DNA from: a bacterium
Lineage (GTDB): Bacteria > CSSED10-310 > JAJRTK01
DNA length: 11,620 nt
Assembly (NCBI GenBank): GCA_024278345.1
Contig: JAJRTK010000288.1
Span: 1 to 11,620 of the forward strand
Direction of reading: 5' to 3'
A model generated the notes under the pieces. That model had not been told where the DNA came from. It saw only the letters and a list, made by a program, of their open reading frames with translations, and searched no databases. The first letter of the stretch is position 1; every line of letters starts with the position of its first letter. Of this stretch, positions 1-7,565 are shown in pieces. The position numbers and the translations under genes are program-made.

Positions 1-95
1 AGGGAGCTGGCTCCCTGGCGTGGGTCTGGGAGCGGCGCTCCCAGCGGAGGTCCGGAGGCAGAGCCTCCGCCGGGTTCCAGGGCTGGAAGCCCTGG
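1..95. repeat. Tandem array of four perfect GC-rich hairpins, ~26 bp period
   Basis: Four consecutive perfect inverted repeats are visible: AGGGAGC/GCTCCCT at 1-16, CTGGGAGC/GCTCCCAG at 26-44 with loop GGC, CGGAGGC/GCCTCCG at 53-69 with loop AGA, and CCAGGGCT/AGCCCTGG at 77-95 with loop GGA. Their centres lie near 8, 35, 61 and 86, so the spacing is 25-27 bp. The stem sequences differ from unit to unit while stem length (7-8 bp) and the 2-3 nt loop are kept, and the linkers are similar (GCGTGGGT, GCGGAGGT, GCCGGGTT). The array touches the window edge and may continue upstream. Function is unknown. It is too regular to be a simple terminator and lacks T-tracts. It reads open in several frames, but that follows from its GC-rich composition. 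Confidence 0.8.
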
Positions 96-533
96 GGCGG
101 CGTCTGAAATCTGCACCGTGGCCGGTACTATGACCAAGGCCTCGAACTTCTTTCCGGGAAATCCGCCATACTGGCAGGGTGGAGCCGTCGGCCTCGGTCA
201 TCGTCTCGGACGCCCAGTGAATTCCGGGCAACAGCGCCAGGGCTTCTGGCCCCCGAACCCGGGGGAGGCTCCGGCTATCGCCTGCGGGGATGTTGGGGTT
301 AGGCGAACCTGACCGGGCTGGAAATCGCACTCCGGCTATCGCCCGCGGGGATGTCGGTCGCGGTCTCGCTGCCGCTCGGCGCATGGACCTCGCAAGGGAG
401 TGCGCTCCCTGGATCAGCCAAAAGATGCTTGGAGCTTCTCCAAATGCTGTTGGCAGCGTGGAACTGGTATCATCGGGAGGAGTTTACACCAGGCGGTCCC
501 GGGAAGTAAGAAAGTCTGGTGGCACTCCGGAAA
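96..533. other. Intergenic region without a convincing gene, rich in isolated hairpins
   Basis: No reading frame here resembles a family I recognise. Apart from the direct-repeat pair listed separately, it holds several perfect hairpins: CCCCCG/CGGGGG at 250-265 with a 4-nt loop, AGGGAG/CTCCCT at 395-410 with loop TGCG, and TTGGAG/CTCCAA at 429-443 with loop CTT. The 395-412 hairpin matches the first hairpin of the window (1-18) except in the loop. The region may be a relic of mobile or repetitive DNA, which is inference. Confidence 0.5.
269..357. repeat. Pair of 28-nt direct repeats, 61 bp apart (CRISPR-like spacing)
   Basis: The copies at 269-296 and 330-357 match at 26 of 28 positions. 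Both begin CTCCGGCTATCGCC and both contain GCGGGGATGT or its one-base variant. Each can fold as ATCGCC/GGGGAT (one internal G-G mismatch) around a 3-nt loop, and one of the two differences lies in that loop. The 33-nt gap between the copies is unrelated in sequence to the repeats. A 28-nt partly dyad repeat with a 61-bp period is what type I-E-like CRISPR units look like. However, only two copies exist, positions 61 bp further out on either side show no convincing copy, and no cas gene is in the window. It could be a decayed mini-array or a chance duplication. Confidence 0.6.
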
Positions 534-590
534 AATGGCGAGTAGCGGGCGTCGGCTGGCGCCCGATGGGAGCGGAAGGCAGCACAAAAA
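534..590 (-). repeat. Dispersed intergenic hairpin repeat, copy A
   Basis: Read on the minus strand, this has a T-rich lead-in (positions 590-586), then TTCCGCTCCCATCG, then a perfect stem CGGGCG/CGCCCG around an 8-nt loop (+ strand 546-551 and 560-565), then a CTACTCGCCATT tail. Three other intergenic copies occur in the window (7566-7621, 10700-10758, 10831-10893). The core before the stem is nearly constant, whereas the stem bases differ between copies but still pair. It lies upstream of the phosphatidyltransferase gene, in reverse orientation to it. Confidence 0.7.
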
Positions 591-635
591 GGGAAAAGGG
601 GTACCTGAAAAACCACGCCCTAAAATGGAGAGCAT

Positions 636-652
636 GGCCGAAAGTCTCGGCC
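636..652. other. Small perfect hairpin upstream of the first operon
   Basis: GGCCGA and TCGGCC pair perfectly around a 5-nt loop. No T-tract follows, so it is not a typical intrinsic terminator. It lies about 120 bp before the first gene of the operon. Any role in a leader transcript is speculative. Confidence 0.35.
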
Positions 653-749
653 CATGATGCGTCGTCAAGCGAAGTCACCGCACCAACAATCCTCCTGCTT
701 GCTCCTTTTCGCAACGGAAAGATTGGTCAGGTGGTGGCTCGCTTTTTTG

Positions 750-758
750 TGCTAGAAT
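750..758 (+). promoter_or_regulatory. Possible extended -10 promoter element
   Basis: TG-C-TAGAAT at 750-758 fits an extended -10 (TGnTATAAT with one mismatch). No good -35 lies at the proper distance; the nearest candidate, TTGGTC at 723, is about 24 bp upstream, which is too far. Transcription would begin near 765, leaving almost no leader before ATG 770 and cutting into the AAGGA at 759-763. If this promoter is real, translation is either leaderless or starts at the in-frame ATG at 794. Confidence 0.3.
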
Positions 759-769
759 AAGGATCGGGG

Positions 770-1384
770 ATGGAAATCGGAAAGTTGGAGGCGATGTCAG
801 AATCGGCGGTCTACACGATGAGGGAAGAGCGCATTTCGGAGGCCCCCTGGTGGAGGCGCGACATCTGGACGCTGGCGAACGCCATCACTGCCATCAAGAT
901 TCCTCTGGCAGTCCTTTTTCCCATTGTCGGAACCGGCTGGCGATCAGAGCTCGCGATCCTGTTTATTGCGGGCATATCTGACATTCTCGATGGTTGGATC
1001 GCTCGAAAAATGGGGCAGTCGCACGGCTTCGGGATGATTCTCGACCCCATTTGTGACAAGCTCTTCCTGATGACTGTTGTTGGGACGTTCCTTTTCGACG
1101 GCCGGCTTGGACCAGGAGCGCTCCTGGTTGTGACGCTCCGGGATCTCTACGTGCTTGTGGCATCAGGTTTCTTGTTCGCCACGGGCCGTTGGCGGGAGTG
1201 CAGTTTCCAAGCGCGTTTTTTCGGGAAGCTCACGACTTTTCTTCAGTTCGCGCTCTTGGCGCTAGTGGTCCTGGAAGCGCCAATCTGGTTCATGCTTGGG
1301 CCGGTGCTTGTCGTTTCGCTTTTGGCCTGTCTGGACTACTCCCGTGCCCCGATGCGCAAGGCGAAAATGGAGAACCGAGTTTGA
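770..1384 (+). CDS. CDP-alcohol phosphatidyltransferase family protein (PgsA-like)
   Basis: This is an integral membrane enzyme that transfers a phosphatidyl group from CDP-diacylglycerol to an alcohol, a step in phospholipid synthesis. The family signature D-x2-D-G-x2-A-R-x8-G-x3-D-x3-D is complete: D71, D74, G75, A78, R79, G88, D92 and D96. These acidic residues bind the metal and the CDP group. Several hydrophobic segments lie around and after the motif. At 204 aa the length suits PgsA or a cardiolipin-synthase-type member. The acceptor (glycerol 3-phosphate or other) cannot be read from the sequence, so no symbol is given. ATG 770 has AAGGA 6 nt upstream; ATG 794 is an alternative start that would remove 8 residues. 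The stop overlaps the TTG start of the next gene by 4 nt, which indicates translational coupling. Confidence 0.9.
   Translation: MEIGKLEAMSESAVYTMREERISEAPWWRRDIWTLANAITAIKIPLAVLFPIVGTGWRSELAILFIAGISDILDGWIARKMGQSHGFGMILDPICDKLFLMTVVGTFLFDGRLGPGALLVVTLRDLYVLVASGFLFATGRWRECSFQARFFGKLTTFLQFALLALVVLEAPIWFMLGPVLVVSLLACLDYSRAPMRKAKMENRV
1369..1373 (+). promoter_or_regulatory. Ribosome binding site fixing a TTG start at 1381
   Basis: GGAGA is followed by a 7-nt spacer and TTG 1381, whose TTGA overlaps the stop of the upstream gene. This is the main reason for placing the GspF-like start here rather than about 190 nt further upstream inside the phosphatidyltransferase gene. Confidence 0.7.
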
Positions 1385-2328
1385 ATGTAAAGACGAGGAT
1401 CTTGTTTTATGCGCAGTTGGGTCGGCTTTTGGATGCGGGCACACCGCTTCAGGGCGCGCTTCGCTTTCTTGAGAAACACCAGGAGCATGCCTATGGCAGC
1501 CTCTGCGGTGCTCTTGGGCAGGCCATCGAAAGCGGGAAAAGCCTCGGTGAAGCCCTGAAAAACGAGGCTCGACTCCCGCCGATACACTGCCGGCTTTTGG
1601 CCTTCGCCGAACAGGCGGGTCGCCTTCCTCAGACGTTGAGCAACATCCGAAGGTGGGACGAAAGGGAACTGAAATTCAGGCGGGAGTTGACCTCAAAGGC
1701 GATCTACCCAACTTTCGTTCTAGTGGCGGCCATCGTCTTGCCACCACTGGCAATTCTTGTGACCAATGGATTGGCGGCATACCTGGAATCCGTTCTCTTC
1801 CCCCTCTTGATTATCGGTGGCGCTGTTGCTTTCCTGGCAGTCGTAAACTGGGCGTTTCCCAGTTTGGCAGCAACCATAGGAAACCAGGTGCCCATTCTCT
1901 CCACCATCCGCCGCCGAGCCGCCGGAAGCACGTTTCTTCGCGCTTTGGGAATGGGCTTGGAATCGGGATTGGGACTGGTGGAGGCATTAGATGGGGCAGC
2001 GGAAAGCGCTGGATCGCAAGAACTTGTCCGGCACGGCCGCAGATGCCGCGATGACGCGATGTCTGGTGGATTCGCCCTGGATCGATTGGCGGTATCCCGA
2101 CTCTTTGGTGATTTCGGGTCTCAAATCCTGCGAACGGGGGATGTCACGGGAAACCTGGGAGACGCCTGCCTCAAAGCCGCGGCACTCTTGGAGGAGGATG
2201 CGGGCCGGATGGTCAAGCAGGCCATTGGTGTCGGAACGGCACTCGTCTACGGAACGGTGGCTTTGGTGGTGGCGATAACGGTGATCCAGTTTTTTCGAAA
2301 TCTCTACTCGGCCCTGCCAATTCCATGA
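1381..2328 (+). CDS. GspF/PilC-like inner-membrane platform protein, short form
   Basis: The protein has two T2SSF-type cytoplasmic domains, roughly residues 7-105 and 175-280. Transmembrane segments lie near 109-128, 139-158 and 282-304. The first domain opens with FYAQLGRLLDAGTPL and the second with FLRALGMGLESGLGLVEAL, the usual helical pattern of the family. GspF and PilC form the membrane platform on which the type II secretion or type IV pilus ATPase acts. At 315 aa it is well below the roughly 400 aa of canonical members, mainly because it lacks their longer N-terminal region. No ATPase, pseudopilin, secretin or peptidase gene is nearby, so it is an orphan here. The TTG start overlaps the previous gene, and the stop overlaps the next gene in an ATGA arrangement. 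A role in a reduced pilus or secretion machine is inference. Confidence 0.85.
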   Translation: MNVKTRILFYAQLGRLLDAGTPLQGALRFLEKHQEHAYGSLCGALGQAIESGKSLGEALKNEARLPPIHCRLLAFAEQAGRLPQTLSNIRRWDERELKFRRELTSKAIYPTFVLVAAIVLPPLAILVTNGLAAYLESVLFPLLIIGGAVAFLAVVNWAFPSLAATIGNQVPILSTIRRRAAGSTFLRALGMGLESGLGLVEALDGAAESAGSQELVRHGRRCRDDAMSGGFALDRLAVSRLFGDFGSQILRTGDVTGNLGDACLKAAALLEEDAGRMVKQAIGVGTALVYGTVALVVAITVIQFFRNLYSALPIP

Positions 2329-3410
2329 AAAGATTGCTCTTGTTGAGCCTCGTCGCGGGATGGGGGGGCCTCGGGCTTGCTTATACGGCGCCGGATATTG
2401 AAGCGGACAGGCTGATGACCCGCGGGCTGCAACTCCTTTACGAGGCGGATTATGGAGAGGCCGAGCGCTTTTTCTTGGAGGAGTCTGCCAAGGACCCTGA
2501 AGAGCCTCTCCCTTGGGTAGGGCTTCTTTTCCTCTACCATCTGCAAATGTATGAGGTCGATGACCTTTCCAGGATCAAGGAGTTCAAGGCTGCCTTGGGC
2601 GTGGCACGACGGCTTGCCAAACGGAAAGTCACAGTGCGCGGAAGCGGTTGGGATTCAATGATCGAGGGTGCTGTTCAAGGAATGTCCGCCCTTTTGGAGG
2701 CTCGGCAGGAACACTGGATTTCTGCCGTAAGAAAGGGGCTACGCGCCAAAAAGAGTCTGAAAGTGGCACTTTCGGCGGACCCGGAGCTTTGGGACTGCTA
2801 CCTTGGAATTGGGGCGATTGACTACTTTGGATCGGTGGCCACCAAGGACTTCTGGATTCTCCCCGGTTTTTCGGATCAGCGGCGAAGGGGCAGGGAGGCA
2901 GTGGAATTGGCCCGCGCCCGCGCCTCTTACGTCAGGCCATTGTCAGAGTTCGTTCTGCTCTACATCTATTATGAAGAGAAGGAGTTCGAGTCAGCTCTGG
3001 CATTGGCGCATTCTCTTGAGTCCAGGTATCCAGGGAATGCTTTGGCGATGAGCTGGGTTGGTTGGCTCAGCCGTCGGCAGGGGGAATTTTCCAGCTATCT
3101 CGACGCCTTTGAAAGAGTCGCTGGCCTGGGTGAAAACCGGTTTCATTCCCTTTACAATATGGGTTACGCCCGATATTTGGCCGGCGGTGATCTTGACCTG
3201 GCGAAGCGGAATCTCCGTGCATTTTTGGCGGCAGGTCCTTCGGCGCGCTGGCAAGCCCGGGCCTACTATCGCATGTCGCTAATACACGAGCGACAGGGCC
3301 GTCCAGCGTCGGCTCGTCGAGCGCTCCTCGCAGCTACTTACATCGATCCTGGGTACGCTCCGGCAAAGCGGCGGCTCCAACGCCATGGTCGAATGCGTCC
3401 CAAAGAATAG
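2325..3410 (+). CDS. Secreted tetratricopeptide-repeat protein, Iml2/TPR39-like
   Basis: The 361-aa product starts with a signal peptide (MKRLLLLSLVAGWGGLGLAY, cleavage near residue 20-22), so it probably acts in the periplasm or at the outer membrane. The remainder is helical TPR-type sequence: an N-terminal repeat around residues 28-60 (GLQLLYEADYGEAERFF) and several C-terminal repeats from about 205 to 350. The middle stretch LGIGAIDYFGSV followed by ILPGFSDQRRRGREAVELA resembles bacterial relatives of the Iml2/TPR39 group, where a short helical pair with a 'P-G-D-x-x-x-G' turn precedes the repeats; that match is from memory. It overlaps the GspF-like gene by 4 nt and may be a scaffold for the same envelope machinery. 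Its precise function is unknown. Confidence 0.8.
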   Translation: MKRLLLLSLVAGWGGLGLAYTAPDIEADRLMTRGLQLLYEADYGEAERFFLEESAKDPEEPLPWVGLLFLYHLQMYEVDDLSRIKEFKAALGVARRLAKRKVTVRGSGWDSMIEGAVQGMSALLEARQEHWISAVRKGLRAKKSLKVALSADPELWDCYLGIGAIDYFGSVATKDFWILPGFSDQRRRGREAVELARARASYVRPLSEFVLLYIYYEEKEFESALALAHSLESRYPGNALAMSWVGWLSRRQGEFSSYLDAFERVAGLGENRFHSLYNMGYARYLAGGDLDLAKRNLRAFLAAGPSARWQARAYYRMSLIHERQGRPASARRALLAATYIDPGYAPAKRRLQRHGRMRPKE

Positions 3411-3456
3411 ACACGGCAGGCTGAAAACCAAGAGTCTGGAGGTTTCTTCTGTTGTC

Positions 3457-3486
3457 TTGACAATGTGAGGATGATTTGGTTAGCGT
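3457..3486 (+). promoter_or_regulatory. Candidate sigma-70 promoter for topA
   Basis: A perfect -35 TTGACA (3457-3462) is followed after 18 bp by TAGCGT (3481-3486), which matches the -10 consensus at only 3 of 6 positions. It lies in the gap after the TPR gene and 105 bp before the TTG start of topA, suggesting topA can be transcribed separately from the upstream operon. Confidence 0.35.
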
Positions 3487-3579
3487 CCCGTTTCGCTGTG
3501 GGATTGAAGGGCCGTGGGTTCCTTTGCGCTTTTCTCAGCCTCTGTTTTTGGGGCATTTTCAGTTCGACTCAACTGGTTT

Positions 3580-3583
3580 GGAG
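3580..3583 (+). promoter_or_regulatory. Ribosome binding site fixing the topA TTG start
   Basis: GGAG followed by a 7-nt spacer precedes TTG 3591. Starting there puts the catalytic glutamate at residue 9, as in E. coli TopA, whereas the in-frame GTG at 3465 adds 42 residues foreign to the family. Confidence 0.7.
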
Positions 3584-3590
3584 CATTTCC

Positions 3591-5870
3591 TTGAAAAAGT
3601 CTCTCGTCGTGGTCGAATCGCCTGCGAAGGCGAAGACGATCAACAAATTCTTGGGCAAGGAATATATTGTCGCGGCCTCGGTGGGGCATGTTCGTGACTT
3701 GCCGAAATCGAAGTTGGGCGTCGATCTGGAGCATGGGTTCAAGCCGCAGTACGTCCGATTGCCGAAAAAAGGGAAAGTCTTGCGGGAGCTCCGCAACCAC
3801 GCTGCCCAGTGCGATGCCGTCTACCTTGCGCTGGACCCCGATAGAGAGGGAGAGGCCATTGCGTGGCATATCGCCGAGGAGCTGAAGGAAACCAACTCAA
3901 ACATCTATCGCGTTCTGTTCTATGAGATCACTCGGTCGGCTGTGCGTGATGCCATCGACAAGAAGCGAGAGATCGATCTGGACAAGGTCAACGCTCAGCA
4001 GGCGCGGCGGATCATGGACAGGCTGATGGGTTACAAGATTAGCCCGTTCCTTTGGTCCAAGGTCCGGCGAGGTCTTTCGGCCGGGCGGGTCCAGTCTGTT
4101 GCTCTTCGCCTGATTTGTGATCGGGAACGGGAGGTTCGTGCGTTCGAGCCGGAGGAATACTGGACGGTCCACGCGGACTTGCTGGGGTCGGGCAAACCAC
4201 TGTTTGCAGCGGAGTTCCACGGAGTTGGAGGGAAGAAGTCGAAATTGTCGCGCGAGGCTGCCGCCCAGGAGATCGAGAAGAAGATTCAAGGTCGTGATTG
4301 GGTCTTGGCCGGGATTGAGAAAAAGAAACGGCAGCAAAAACCGAAGCCCCCTTTCATCACGTCAACTCTCCAGCAGGATGCATCGCGGCGGCTCCGACTG
4401 CCGGCCTCCAAGACCATGCGAATTGCCCAGGAGCTCTACGAGGGGGTTTCGGTTGGGGACGAAGGCCTCGTAGGGCTGATTACGTACATGAGAACGGATT
4501 CTACGAGGCTTTCCAGCGAATCTGTCCAGGAGGTCCGGAAGTACGTTGTCGAAAACTTTGGCGAGGAGTACATTCCGAAAAAGCCCCATCTCTACGCCAA
4601 GAGCAAAAAAGCTCAGGATGCCCATGAAGCGATCCGCCCCACTTCGGTGGCTCGAACTCCGGCTTCATTGCGCGGCTGTCTGACGGCGGAGCAGCACCGG
4701 CTTTACAAACTGGTTTGGGAGCGGTTTGTAGCCTGCCAGATGGCGTCCGCTCGCATGAGCCTCACTCGATTTGACATTGCGGTGGGGGAAGTGGAGTTTC
4801 GTGCCACAGGCTCGATTGTGGATTTTCCGGGCCACCTCAAGCTCTACAAGCCCGATGAAGGGGATCCGGAGAAGAAGGACGCCGGTGGCAACGCCAAGGA
4901 CCGTCTTTTGCCGGCGCTTCAGAAGGGTGAGGTCCTCGACCTCAAGAAGTTGGAGAAGAAGCAGCACTTCACGCAGCCCCCTCCTAGGTTCAACGAAGCG
5001 AGCCTCATCCGGGAGCTGGAAAAGCAGGGGATCGGGAGACCGTCCACCTACGCGACGATCCTCAGCAAGATCCAGGATCGGAAATACACCGCAAGGCTCG
5101 ACCACACCTTTGCTCCCACCGAGCTTGGCTTCGTGGTGAGCGACATGCTGGTGGAGCATTTTGCCGATGTCGTCAACGTCGGGTTTACGGCGGCCCTTGA
5201 AGAGAAACTGGACCAGGTGGAGGAGGGAAAGTTGGATTGGGCTGATCTGGTGGGCTCCTTTTACCGTCCCTTTGCCGCTGACCTGGAACGGGCGAATCAG
5301 AGGGCGGGGAAGGTGGATACAAAGCTCGAGGAGACCGATATACCATGCGATAAGTGCCAGACTCACATGGTGATCAAGCTTGGAAGAAATGGCGAGTTCC
5401 TGGCTTGCCCGCGCTACCCGGAGTGTAGAGGCACTCGAAACTTCAAACGGGATGCCCAGGGCAAGATCGTCGTGGAAAAGCCGGTTATCCTTGAGGAAAA
5501 ATGTCCCGACTGTGGCGCGGAGCTCGGGGTCAAATCTTCCAGAGGAAGCAGGTTCATCGGTTGCACGGGCTATCCGGAGTGTAAATTCACGCGCCCCTTC
5601 ACCCTGGATGTCCCATGTCCGAAAGAGGACTGCAAGGGGGAACTCGCGGAGAAGAGGACCCGGAGAGGACGGACCTTCTACGGCTGTTCCACCTATCCAA
5701 AATGTGAGTTCACGACCTGGCAAAAACCGCTTCCAAAGCCGTGCCCACAATGTTCTCACCCCTTCTTGGTGGAGAAGACCACCAAAAGAAAGGGGCTCCA
5801 GCACCGCTGTCCCAAAAAGGAATGTGGCTATGAGGTTCAGGTGGATGAAGCTCAGCCCGTTGGAGCCTGA
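3591..5870 (+). CDS. topA: DNA topoisomerase I (type IA)
   Basis: TopA relaxes negative supercoils by cutting and passing single strands. The TOPRIM domain carries E9 in VVVESPAKAK and the metal-binding DPDREGE at D82, D84 and E86. The active-site tyrosine is Y299 in LITYMRTDST. The downstream motif RELEKQGIGRPSTYATI is typical of the family. The C-terminus contains four tetracysteine zinc ribbons between about residues 586 and 745 (first C586, C589, C606, C612; last C718, C721, C740, C745). E. coli TopA has three classical ones. The length is 759 aa from TTG 3591. The hydrophobic stretch encoded between 3465 and 3590 is not part of the family fold and is treated as leader DNA. It is followed 87 nt later by xerC and then hslV, a conserved gene order in several phyla. 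Confidence 0.97.
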   Translation: MKKSLVVVESPAKAKTINKFLGKEYIVAASVGHVRDLPKSKLGVDLEHGFKPQYVRLPKKGKVLRELRNHAAQCDAVYLALDPDREGEAIAWHIAEELKETNSNIYRVLFYEITRSAVRDAIDKKREIDLDKVNAQQARRIMDRLMGYKISPFLWSKVRRGLSAGRVQSVALRLICDREREVRAFEPEEYWTVHADLLGSGKPLFAAEFHGVGGKKSKLSREAAAQEIEKKIQGRDWVLAGIEKKKRQQKPKPPFITSTLQQDASRRLRLPASKTMRIAQELYEGVSVGDEGLVGLITYMRTDSTRLSSESVQEVRKYVVENFGEEYIPKKPHLYAKSKKAQDAHEAIRPTSVARTPASLRGCLTAEQHRLYKLVWERFVACQMASARMSLTRFDIAVGEVEFRATGSIVDFPGHLKLYKPDEGDPEKKDAGGNAKDRLLPALQKGEVLDLKKLEKKQHFTQPPPRFNEASLIRELEKQGIGRPSTYATILSKIQDRKYTARLDHTFAPTELGFVVSDMLVEHFADVVNVGFTAALEEKLDQVEEGKLDWADLVGSFYRPFAADLERANQRAGKVDTKLEETDIPCDKCQTHMVIKLGRNGEFLACPRYPECRGTRNFKRDAQGKIVVEKPVILEEKCPDCGAELGVKSSRGSRFIGCTGYPECKFTRPFTLDVPCPKEDCKGELAEKRTRRGRTFYGCSTYPKCEFTTWQKPLPKPCPQCSHPFLVEKTTKRKGLQHRCPKKECGYEVQVDEAQPVGA

Positions 5871-5957
5871 TGGCGGGTGGCCCTGGTTTGGTGAGGCTTG
5901 GCCTCTATTCCGCGGGTGGGCTGTGAAGGGCCTCCCTCGACCTCCGCTGGAGAGGCG

Positions 5958-6989
5958 ATGAAGGAGCGAGGTAAGAAGCTGGGTCCAGAGTCCCTCGTCC
6001 CTGGCTCGCTGGAGGCGGCCAATGAAGAGTTATTGAGGCCATTTGCCGATGCTCTTCGCTACCAACGGGGGCTCCAGCCTTCCACCATCGAGACCTACTT
6101 GCGGGACCTCGGGGACTATGCGGGTTTCCTTGATCGTTTGAGTGGGCGTCTTTCCATCCGCCTCACTCTTCGGGACGCCGATCGCAAGGCGGTTCGCGCC
6201 TATCTGGCGGAGCTCCACCGTTTGGGGCGTTCTCCCAGGACCGTCGCTCGCCGACTTTCTTCTCTTCGGGCCTACTACCGCTATTTGGTTTCCAGGGGGC
6301 AGTTGGAGGTTTCTCCGCTTCAGGGGATTCATGCCCCGCGCCAGGGCAAGCGGTTGCCCGATTTTCTCAGTGTGGAGGAAGTGTTGGGGTTGCTCCGTGG
6401 CGCCCAGGAAGGGAGCGAGCTTACCCATACTCGGTCTCGGGCCGTGCTGGGTCTCCTCTATTCCGGCGGAATGCGAGTCGCCGAATTGGCGGGTTTGGAT
6501 CTCGAAGATCTGGAGATCCAGGCTGGGCGTGTGACAGTTCTGGGCAAGGGTGGCAAGGAGCGGATTTGTTTCGTCGCCAAATCGGTGCTCAAGGTCGTGA
6601 AAGATTATCTATCCACCTGGTCTTCCATTCGAGCCAAAGCCGGATACCCATCTGACGGGGGGCCGTTGATCTTGAACAGGCGCGGTGGGCGCCTAACGAC
6701 TCGCGGCCTCCATCGAGTGGTGAGTCAAACCGCCGTGCTGCTGGGGCTTCCCAGGAATGTTTATCCTCACATGCTCCGCCATAGTTTTGCCACTCATCTG
6801 TTAGATAGTGGCGCCGACCTTCGCTCTATCCAGGAACTGCTGGGACACGAGTCCCTGGCCGCCACCCAACTCTACACCCACGTTTCCGTTGAAAGACTGC
6901 TTGCTGAATACCATCGTGCCCATCCCCGTGACGAGGCCGATCCCGTTCCACGCCTTCCCGTGGACGGTAACCGGAAGGATGACCCCTAA
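5958..6989 (+). CDS. xerC: Site-specific tyrosine recombinase XerC
   Basis: Xer recombinases resolve chromosome dimers at dif, usually as a XerC/XerD pair. The N-terminal SAM-like core-binding domain spans about residues 20-115 ([17 protein letters not shown]). The catalytic domain has the full set: R173 in GGMRVAEL, K197 in GKGGKER, H271 and R274 in HMLRH, H297 in LGHES, and the nucleophile Y306 in LYTHV. The 343-aa length is above the usual ~300 because of about 18 extra N-terminal residues and about 25 charged C-terminal ones. ATG 5958 is chosen because GGAG lies 5 nt upstream; an in-frame TTG at 5898 has no usable ribosome site. XerC rather than XerD is inferred from the topA-xerC-hslV order. 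The stop overlaps hslV by one base (TAATG). Confidence 0.93.
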   Translation: MKERGKKLGPESLVPGSLEAANEELLRPFADALRYQRGLQPSTIETYLRDLGDYAGFLDRLSGRLSIRLTLRDADRKAVRAYLAELHRLGRSPRTVARRLSSLRAYYRYLVSRGQLEVSPLQGIHAPRQGKRLPDFLSVEEVLGLLRGAQEGSELTHTRSRAVLGLLYSGGMRVAELAGLDLEDLEIQAGRVTVLGKGGKERICFVAKSVLKVVKDYLSTWSSIRAKAGYPSDGGPLILNRRGGRLTTRGLHRVVSQTAVLLGLPRNVYPHMLRHSFATHLLDSGADLRSIQELLGHESLAATQLYTHVSVERLLAEYHRAHPRDEADPVPRLPVDGNRKDDP

Positions 6990-7561
6990 TGGACGAGCGC
7001 CCCAGATTTCAAGCGACAACCATTCTGTCTGTTCGCCGAGGCCAAGAGGTGGCCATTGGCGGAGACGGCCAGGTGAGCCTCAGCGGCAACATTGTGGTCA
7101 AACGGACGGCGAACAAGCTCCGCACTCTGGAGAATGGCCGGATTCTGGCCGGGTTTGCCGGTTCCGCAGCCGATGCTTTCACCCTTTTCGCCCGGTTCGA
7201 GGAAAAGCTTCGAAGCCACGGAGGCAATCTCCTTCGCGCAGCCGTGGAGCTGGCCAAGGAGTGGCGTACCGACAAGATCCTCCAGCGGTTGGAGGCGATG
7301 CTCGTTCTGGTGGACGAGAGCATTTCACTCCTGGTGGCCGGGTCGGGGGAGATCATCGAGCCCGACGATGGTATTCTGGCCATCGGCTCAGGCGGGATGT
7401 TTGCCAGGGCTGCCGCCACCGCTCTCTTGCGTCATACTGACCTCAGCGCCAAGGATATCGTTCGCCAGTCCCTTGATATCGCCGCGGATATTTGCGTTTA
7501 TACGAACCACGAGATCCGCATTCTGGAGCTCGGTTCCCCAAAACCAGGAAACGATGCCTGA
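6989..7561 (+). CDS. hslV: ATP-dependent protease subunit HslV (ClpQ)
   Basis: HslV is the proteasome-like peptidase that forms a double hexamer and works with the HslU ATPase on misfolded proteins in the cytoplasm. The nucleophile is T10 in ATTILSVRR, exposed by removal of a nine-residue propeptide. D26 in GGDGQ corresponds to mature Asp17, and K43 aligns with the conserved Lys33 region. The stretches [24 protein letters not shown] and [13 protein letters not shown] match the family closely, and the 190-aa length is normal. The start overlaps the xerC stop by one base, so the two are co-translated. No hslU follows: the next gene, after 122 bp, is an unrelated secreted protein, so HslU must be encoded elsewhere or be absent. 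Confidence 0.96.
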   Translation: MDERPRFQATTILSVRRGQEVAIGGDGQVSLSGNIVVKRTANKLRTLENGRILAGFAGSAADAFTLFARFEEKLRSHGGNLLRAAVELAKEWRTDKILQRLEAMLVLVDESISLLVAGSGEIIEPDDGILAIGSGGMFARAAATALLRHTDLSAKDIVRQSLDIAADICVYTNHEIRILELGSPKPGNDA

Positions 7562-7565
7562 TCTC

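Noticed and set aside
1-201. Minus-strand frame open to the window edge from an ATG at 201
   Set aside because: It runs through the hairpin array, which is open in several frames because of its composition, and nothing in it is recognisable.
208-235. A third CRISPR-like repeat 61 bp upstream of the pair
   Set aside because: Few positions match, and the equivalent position downstream (391-418) also fails, so a CRISPR array is not called.
118-312. A 64-aa open frame on the + strand from a GTG
   Set aside because: No ribosome site, no family resemblance, and its end runs into the first direct repeat. A neighbouring frame around 165-222 (HTGRVEPSASVI) faintly recalls IS5-type transposases, but it is too short to support.
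736-753. Possible sigma-54 promoter (TGGCTCG ... TGTGC)
   Set aside because: The GG to GC distance is 13 bp instead of the required 10, so it does not fit.
290-760. A 156-aa open frame on the + strand
   Set aside because: It spans the direct repeats and repeat copy A and resembles no family. Its length is explained by high GC.
1189-1380. Upstream TTG extension of the GspF-like protein
   Set aside because: It would overlap the phosphatidyltransferase gene by nearly 200 nt; TTG 1381 has a proper ribosome site and the coupling overlap.
4665-5804. A 379-aa open frame antisense to topA
   Set aside because: It lies wholly within a clear topA coding region and is a codon-bias shadow.
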